From contig JAZNGZ010000056.1 of NCBI GenBank assembly GCA_045576735.1, positions 45,361-109,360 on the forward strand: a DNA stretch of 64,000 nt. Reading direction: 5' to 3'. This stretch comes from RGIG4079 sp045576735. GTDB taxonomy: Bacteria; Bacteroidota; Bacteroidia; Bacteroidales; Muribaculaceae. The position numbers and the translations under genes are program-made. This document shows, piece by piece, positions 58,988-64,000 of this stretch. The notes under the pieces are model-generated. The model did not search any database, had not been told where the DNA came from, and saw only the letters and a list, made by a program, of their open reading frames with translations. Numbering within the stretch: the first letter of the stretch is position 1; every line of letters begins with the position of its first letter.

Positions 58988-59914
58988 ATGAAAAAATTTT
59001 TGTTATCTGTAGCTGCAATGTGTGCGCTAACTGTTAGTGCTCAGCAGTTTGATGTTGTCAGTGTGGAAGAGGTCCCCACTGGTGACGTCGAGATGAAGTA
59101 CCATCCTCGCTTTATGCCCGATGGAAAGCTTCTTGTGTCGGCTTTGAATTATGATGGTTTGGCACTTATTGATGTGAAGAGTGGTGAATACACTCTATTA
59201 ACAGAAATGCAAGGTGCCGGTTACTATGCTGTAATTAGCAAGGACGGCAAGTCAATCCTTACTCGCAACATGAATAAGGAGACTTTCACTCACGACATTT
59301 ATGTGCTCGATGTGGAGTCAAAAGCCCTTAAAACTGTTGCAAAAGAGGTTGATTACTTGAATCAAATGAATTTCAATGGCGGTGTTGCTACTCTTGCTGT
59401 TGAAGGTAAGACAATGTCAAAGAAAATGGTCGACGACAAGGCTTCTAAAGCAACTCTCGATGACCTTTTGATTACTGAAGAAGATCTTAAGATTGTGGTT
59501 TATGCCAATGGCAACCGCACAGTGCTTGATCCCCTTGCCGGTCAATTAGGCAACTGGGATCCTCAATATACTTGGACAAGCCTTTCTCCCGACAAATCAC
59601 GCATCCTTTTTGGATGTGCAGGTGATGCTTACGTTTGCAACCTCGATGGCTCAAACGTGGTAAAACTTGGTGATTTGCGCTCTCCATCTTGGCGTGGCAA
59701 CACTCACGTAGTGGGTATGCGCGATGAAGATGACGGTTACTACTACACTAAGAGCGACATTGTGATTGTTGATGTTACCGGTAACAACTACCAACAACTC
59801 ACTACTTCGTCAGATGAAATCAAAATGTTCCCAAGTGTGTCGGCCGATGGTAGCAAAATCGCTTACCACACAAGTGATGGTAAAATTTATGTAATGACTA
59901 TTAAAGAGAAATAA
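58988..59914 (+). CDS. Secreted WD40-like (PD40) beta-propeller protein, 308 aa
   Basis: ATG 58988 opens a clear signal peptide (MKKFLLSVAAMCALTVSAQQ). The mature part has repeated PD40/TolB-like blades: HPRFMPDGKLLVSALNYDG, YAVISKDGKSILTRNM, TSLSPDKSRILFGCAG and FPSVSADGSKIAYHTSDGKI. Such propellers bind proteins or polymers in the periplasm or at the surface. It ends 3 bases before the amidase gene, so the two are co-transcribed and possibly work together. The ligand is unknown. Confidence 0.8.
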   Translation: MKKFLLSVAAMCALTVSAQQFDVVSVEEVPTGDVEMKYHPRFMPDGKLLVSALNYDGLALIDVKSGEYTLLTEMQGAGYYAVISKDGKSILTRNMNKETFTHDIYVLDVESKALKTVAKEVDYLNQMNFNGGVATLAVEGKTMSKKMVDDKASKATLDDLLITEEDLKIVVYANGNRTVLDPLAGQLGNWDPQYTWTSLSPDKSRILFGCAGDAYVCNLDGSNVVKLGDLRSPSWRGNTHVVGMRDEDDGYYYTKSDIVIVDVTGNNYQQLTTSSDEIKMFPSVSADGSKIAYHTSDGKIYVMTIKEK

Positions 59915-59917
59915 GCG

Positions 59918-62900
59918 ATGAAAAAAGTATATTCATTAATATTATTGCTCCTTTGTGTGTCGTTGGACGCATCGGCTGCATCAAAAACTAAATTATATGT
60001 TAACCCGGGTCATGGTGGTTACACTTCAAACGACCGTCAAACTACAATGCCTACTGTTAACGGAGTAAAACTTCCGGTATATGATACTACTCTTGAAGGT
60101 TATCCTCATTATAGCACTTACAATAGCAGTAACTGTTTCTGGGAGTCATCGGGTAACACTTATCGTGCTCAAGGTATTAAATATTTCTGGACAAAATACA
60201 TTAATAGTTACGTTAAATTGTCGCGTTCAGAAAATACTCAAGCAACCGACTTGGAATTATCAACCATCGCATCTCAATCAAATAGTTATGGTGGTTACTT
60301 CATGTCGCTTCACACAAATGCCGGCAACGCAAGTGCCAACTATGTTGTTGTAATGTGTCGTGCAAAGTCTAAAAGTGACTATTCAGCATATAATTCAACC
60401 TCTTTGTCTATGGCACAAGCTGCTGCAAACTGGCACGACTATGTGAAATTGACAAATGTTACTTATAGCACTCCTCGTGGTATGACCGACCGTAAATTCT
60501 ATGGTGGTTCGGGTCTTGGTGTATTGAACACTAATACAGCTCCGGGTTACTTAGCTGAGTCTTGGTTCCACGACTATCGCCCCGAAGCATTCCGTCTTTG
60601 TAGCAAAGGATATAACTTCTTCCTTGCATGGCAATTGTTGCGTGCTTATCTTGATTCTCCGGGTATCTCAGGTGTAAATATCTACCCTATCATCGTAGGT
60701 GATATTCGCGACCTTTCTAAATCATGTGGTTACACAAGCTACACTACTCGTGGACGCGACAAATATCTTGCAATCAATGGTGCAAAAGTGACATTGGTGA
60801 ATGTGAATACCGGTGGCACAAAAACTTATACTACCGACCAATTTAACAATGGTTTCTACACATTCTATGATTGTGTTGAAGGTGCTACATATGAAATTAC
60901 AGTAGAAAAAGCAGGTTATAAAACAGTGTCAAAACGTGTCACTGTTGGTGCTGATGGCAAAGGTACTCAACACTTGCTCAACTTCGACATGGAAGAAGGT
61001 GTAGCTTCAGGTATTTCTGTATCTCCTTCATCGGTTGACTTTGGTGAAGTGACTGCTGAAACTTCAACTACTAAAACTATCAATGTTACAGGTACTGAGT
61101 TGTCATCAGCTATCTCTGTATCTTCAAGCAACACTACTGATTTCGCTATCAGCACTACTTCTTTGGCTAAAACAGGAGGTGCTGTAGTCGTGACTTACAA
61201 ACCCGCTGCAGCAGGCAGCCACTCTACGACTATCACTTTAACAAGTGGTACTCATAAGAAAACTGTTGTTGTGAGCGGTACTGCTAAGAATCCTCCTTTG
61301 ACTTTCACTGAAGGCTGGAACTTCTCTGAATCGACAGGCAAGAAAGCTGATTGGATGACTGATTATACTTCATTCCGTAATATGGCATTTGGTGCCGGCA
61401 AACTTTATGTTGTTAACAACTCAAGCGAAATCTTGATTTTGAAAGCTCAAACAGGTGAAAAACTTGGGGCTCTCAATATGACTGGCGTAGAAGGCGGTAC
61501 ATTGAAAGTTATCGACGTGAAATATGTTGATGGCAAAATCGTAGCTTGTAACCTTGCAACTACTGCCGAAGGTGAGCAAGTGCTTAAAGTATACGTTTGG
61601 GATAATGACGGAGCAACTCCACGCGTATTTCTCAACACTACCAACATTGGTGGTACAGTTCGTTTAGGTGATACATTCAATCTCCAAGGTGACTTGACTA
61701 ATGGTGCTCTCTTCTTTGCTGAAGGTAAAGCTGACACCGACACAAAAGTAGTTACTTACGCTATCACAAATGGTATAGTTGCAACGACTCCTAATGTACT
61801 CACAGTAACTGACGATGGTACAAATGGTGTTCAATTCGGTCTTTCTCCACGCGTAATTCCTGAAGCTGCTGGTAAATTCTGGTGTGTAGGTCAAAACTAC
61901 TATCCAACATTGTTTGACCCTGAAGGTTATGTGATGGCATCAGTAAATGCTGAAGCACTTAAGAGCGAATGTGCAGGTAACACTTTCAAAGCATTCTCAT
62001 TCAAAGGTTCAAGTTATGGTCTAGCAACAACATATGAACCTAACTCTACTGCATCTGAACGTCTCCGCAAAGGTCGCGTAGTTCTTCTTGATGGTGCAGC
62101 AGGTTGGGCTGAAGCATCTAACGTAGGTGAATATCCTGCGGCAGGTCTAGGTACTACTCGTAACACTTCTATGTCATCGGGTGTTGAAGTGGCGGTAAAC
62201 GGTACTGCCGGTGTTGAAATGTGGGTATTGGTACATAACCAAGGTATCGCATACTACAAACATGGCACAGTTCCTACTTACTCTTACGAAAAAGTTCCTG
62301 AAATCACAGCTCCTTCTTCAGTTGAAATCACTACAGTAGAAGGTGTCTCAAAATCAGAAACTATCACAGTGGGTGCTCAACTCCTCACAGGCGACATCGC
62401 TGTTGCTCTTGCAGGTAGCTCGGCATTCTCTATCGACAAGACTTCTTTAAGCAAAGATGGTGGTGAAATTAAAGTAACATATAAACCATCGGCTGCCGGT
62501 TCTCATACTGCTACAATCACATTGACCGCTACAGGTGCTGCAACAAAAACTATTACATTAAATGGTAAAGCTAATGCGGCTGTCGCTCTTGGTCTCACTA
62601 AAGTATGGCAAAATACTACAAATGTTCCAGGTCAACCAGCTGCTGGTGACGTTCGTTTCGCTGCAGTATCTAATGGCAAACTTATCACTGTAGATAAATT
62701 GGCTAACAAGTTGGTTGAAGTAACTGAAACCGGTTATTCTGATTATTATGATTGTTCTTCGGCATTATCTACTCATTGGAGCGCTACTGCTATGGGCCCA
62801 TTAGTAGCTTGTGACGATGCCGGCAACTTCCTTGTTCACACTGGTTGGTCAGGTGCTGCTGCAGGTAGCAACTTTATGATTATCTCAGCCGACTTGAAAA

Positions 62901-63832
62901 ATACTTATAAACTCGACTTGAGCACTGTTGAAGGTTATACTCCTCTTCGTTGTGACCAAATGGGTCGCATCCGCGGTAATATGCTTTCAAGCGAAGGTGC
63001 ATATGCCTTTGTAGTTCCAAGTACCGGTACAGGTGTTCTTATTGTTAATATTAAGAATGGTGCAGTTGATCCTGATTACACTCAACTTTCTAACACTATT
63101 AATGGTGTAGCACTTTCTACTTCTTGCTGTCCACAACCTGCATTTGCTACAGTAGCTGAAATCGACGCTCTTATCGACGAAAACAACGACTTGTCAAATG
63201 CGTTCATCATGCGTTCTCGCAGTTATCCTGGTCGTGTATATGCATGGAATGCTGATAACTCTGACATGGTAGCATCTTGGTCATTCTCAACCACTCCTTC
63301 GGGATATTCAACTTCAAATGCTTCAGTTGAAGGTTTTGACTGGTTCAAACTCAATGATAAATCTTACTTCATCATGCCTGTAACTACTGATGGCACAACT
63401 AATACTCGTGGTTCGGTATTTGCAATCTTTGACGAAGAAGGTACTTGTGTTGCAGAATGGAGCCAAGGTGAAAAGACCGGCCTTGGTGCTTGTTTCGGTA
63501 GCTTCATCGTAACTCCTAACAATGACTATTCTGTAAATATCTACCACTTCGTTCCTGGAACAGTTGCTGAAAAATTCACTTTCGCTGTTCAACCAACAGG
63601 TGTGTCTGATGTTGAAATCGAGGGCTCTGAAATGACAGTATCATGCGATGGTAACACATTGCGTGTATTAGGCATTGATGCTAAAAACGTATCAATCCAC
63701 AATGCAAATGGAGCATTAGTAGCTAACGCAAAATCTAATGTAGTTGACGTTAAAGGTCTCAATGGCGTTTACGTTGTAACTGCAACAGATGCTGCTGGTG
63801 TAGCTCACACTGCAAAAGTGGTTATTCGCTAA
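59918..63832 (+). CDS. Type IX-secreted N-acetylmuramoyl-L-alanine amidase-like protein, 1304 aa
   Basis: Order of domains: signal peptide (1-21); Amidase_3 domain (about 24-245) with H32 (NPGHGG), E76 (FWESSG), H132 (SLHTNAG) and catalytic E214 (LAESWFHDY); a carboxypeptidase-regulatory-like beta domain (about 260-345); an ASH-type beta domain (FGEVTAETSTTKTI, VTYKPAAAGSHSTTITL, about 365-455); a propeller-like middle; a second ASH-type copy (VTYKPSAAGSHTATITL, about 800-885); another repetitive part; and a C-terminal sorting domain ending VVTATDAAGVAHTAKVVIR. It should be exported by the type IX system and act on peptidoglycan outside the cell. Zinc ligands are all present. Confidence 0.85.
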   Translation: MKKVYSLILLLLCVSLDASAASKTKLYVNPGHGGYTSNDRQTTMPTVNGVKLPVYDTTLEGYPHYSTYNSSNCFWESSGNTYRAQGIKYFWTKYINSYVKLSRSENTQATDLELSTIASQSNSYGGYFMSLHTNAGNASANYVVVMCRAKSKSDYSAYNSTSLSMAQAAANWHDYVKLTNVTYSTPRGMTDRKFYGGSGLGVLNTNTAPGYLAESWFHDYRPEAFRLCSKGYNFFLAWQLLRAYLDSPGISGVNIYPIIVGDIRDLSKSCGYTSYTTRGRDKYLAINGAKVTLVNVNTGGTKTYTTDQFNNGFYTFYDCVEGATYEITVEKAGYKTVSKRVTVGADGKGTQHLLNFDMEEGVASGISVSPSSVDFGEVTAETSTTKTINVTGTELSSAISVSSSNTTDFAISTTSLAKTGGAVVVTYKPAAAGSHSTTITLTSGTHKKTVVVSGTAKNPPLTFTEGWNFSESTGKKADWMTDYTSFRNMAFGAGKLYVVNNSSEILILKAQTGEKLGALNMTGVEGGTLKVIDVKYVDGKIVACNLATTAEGEQVLKVYVWDNDGATPRVFLNTTNIGGTVRLGDTFNLQGDLTNGALFFAEGKADTDTKVVTYAITNGIVATTPNVLTVTDDGTNGVQFGLSPRVIPEAAGKFWCVGQNYYPTLFDPEGYVMASVNAEALKSECAGNTFKAFSFKGSSYGLATTYEPNSTASERLRKGRVVLLDGAAGWAEASNVGEYPAAGLGTTRNTSMSSGVEVAVNGTAGVEMWVLVHNQGIAYYKHGTVPTYSYEKVPEITAPSSVEITTVEGVSKSETITVGAQLLTGDIAVALAGSSAFSIDKTSLSKDGGEIKVTYKPSAAGSHTATITLTATGAATKTITLNGKANAAVALGLTKVWQNTTNVPGQPAAGDVRFAAVSNGKLITVDKLANKLVEVTETGYSDYYDCSSALSTHWSATAMGPLVACDDAGNFLVHTGWSGAAAGSNFMIISADLKNTYKLDLSTVEGYTPLRCDQMGRIRGNMLSSEGAYAFVVPSTGTGVLIVNIKNGAVDPDYTQLSNTINGVALSTSCCPQPAFATVAEIDALIDENNDLSNAFIMRSRSYPGRVYAWNADNSDMVASWSFSTTPSGYSTSNASVEGFDWFKLNDKSYFIMPVTTDGTTNTRGSVFAIFDEEGTCVAEWSQGEKTGLGACFGSFIVTPNNDYSVNIYHFVPGTVAEKFTFAVQPTGVSDVEIEGSEMTVSCDGNTLRVLGIDAKNVSIHNANGALVANAKSNVVDVKGLNGVYVVTATDAAGVAHTAKVVIR

Positions 63833-63856
63833 TCGAATAATACATATATAATATAA

Positions 63857-64000
63857 GGGGCTGTGTCAAAATACTATATTTTGACACAGTTTCTTTTTTA
63901 AGCAGCAAGGTTTCTAAAATCTGTAAAATCGTCAAATTTCATTTTTTTGCAGAATATTCGATTCACTGAGTCCAAAAAGCGGTTAAAAAATATGATTTGA
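63857..64000 (-). mobile_element. Edge of an insertion sequence (IS1182-like guess), cut by window end
   Basis: GGGGCTGTGTCAAAATA at 63857 looks like an IS terminal inverted repeat, and the C-terminal end of a transposase-like frame begins behind it on the minus strand. CTGTGTCAAAATA (63861-63873) and TATTTTGACACAG (63877-63889) form a perfect 13-bp hairpin that may stop transcription into the element. The family name is a guess from the end sequence; the other end is outside the window. Confidence 0.6.
63898..64000 (-). CDS. C-terminal end of a transposase (partial)
   Basis: Read leftward from the window edge, 33 codons end at a TAA (63898-63900): the residues include NRFLDSVNRIFCKKMKFDDF and end RNLAA. 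The Lys/Phe-rich end next to a terminal repeat is typical for an IS transposase. The N-terminal part lies beyond the window. Confidence 0.55.
   Translation of the reverse strand, partial: QIIFFNRFLDSVNRIFCKKMKFDDFTDFRNLAA

Overview
The window joins most of an integrated tailed-phage genome (positions 1 to about 46,525, left end outside the window) to ordinary chromosome of a Bacteroidales-type gut bacterium (about 46,526 to 64,000). The host assignment rests on a type IX secretion gene (porQ) beside cmk and ispH, a secreted protein with a type IX C-terminal sorting domain, promoters of the Bacteroidota form TTTG-N20-TAnnTTTG, and few Shine-Dalgarno sequences. A Muribaculaceae-like member is my best guess but the genus is not proven.

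Prophage, left to right. 1-6237: a rightward run of small early or accessory genes, mostly overlapping by ATGA, containing zinc-ribbon, Cys-rich, KOW-like and HELTH-metallopeptidase proteins. 6483-6773: one leftward gene resembling small-terminase-like DUF5681 proteins. 6867-22176: three consecutive genes that look like an internal virion (ejection) module, ending in a 4525-residue polyvalent protein with an ADP-ribosyltransferase-like domain, two metallopeptidase-like motifs, a MuF-C-like domain and a C-terminal LPD38-like region. 22258-24192: portal. 24454-27803: an inverted packaging cassette (unknown gene, large terminase, a rhomboid-like intramembrane protease and a probable small terminase). 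27931-30186: scaffold and major capsid protein. 30263-34392: connector candidates, coiled-coil fibre, collagen-like and LRR-like proteins. 34640-36671: lysis cassette (small membrane protein, amidase, holin, spanin-like). 36702-41516: a large tail protein, a PI-PLC-like enzyme and three tandem paralogues. 41523-41690: strongly structured non-coding DNA. 41690-45235: a DnaA-domain-IV-like protein, a Gly-rich gene set and small proteins. 45224-46303: tyrosine integrase facing a tRNA-Lys gene, the likely attachment site. With no tape-measure gene and a giant ejection-type protein, the phage looks podovirus-like.

The most unusual signal is a family of two-hairpin palindromic elements, plus an AT-rich companion repeat, scattered through the prophage both between genes and inside coding sequence. 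The clear hairpin copies inside genes lie in one orientation and one reading frame (Thr-Thr-Ser-Pro ... Gly-Ser-Gly-Gly-Glu-Leu), and copies show compensatory changes in their stems. Six repeat insertions, five of the hairpin type and one AT-rich, lie in linkers of the giant protein. No copy is visible in the 17 kb of chromosome. A second candidate is a 91-nt near-perfect hairpin at 41564-41654 with a good leftward promoter beside it.

Chromosome. tRNA-Lys, then leftward operons: clpS-clpA-aat (N-degron protein degradation), a FadL-type outer-membrane protein, grpE-dnaJ (chaperone), and porQ-cmk-ispH-exonuclease-lipoprotein-ispE (type IX secretion, CMP kinase, two isoprenoid enzymes). Rightward follow a TonB-C-domain protein, a beta-propeller protein, and a 1304-residue type IX-secreted amidase. 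The window ends in the edge of an insertion sequence.
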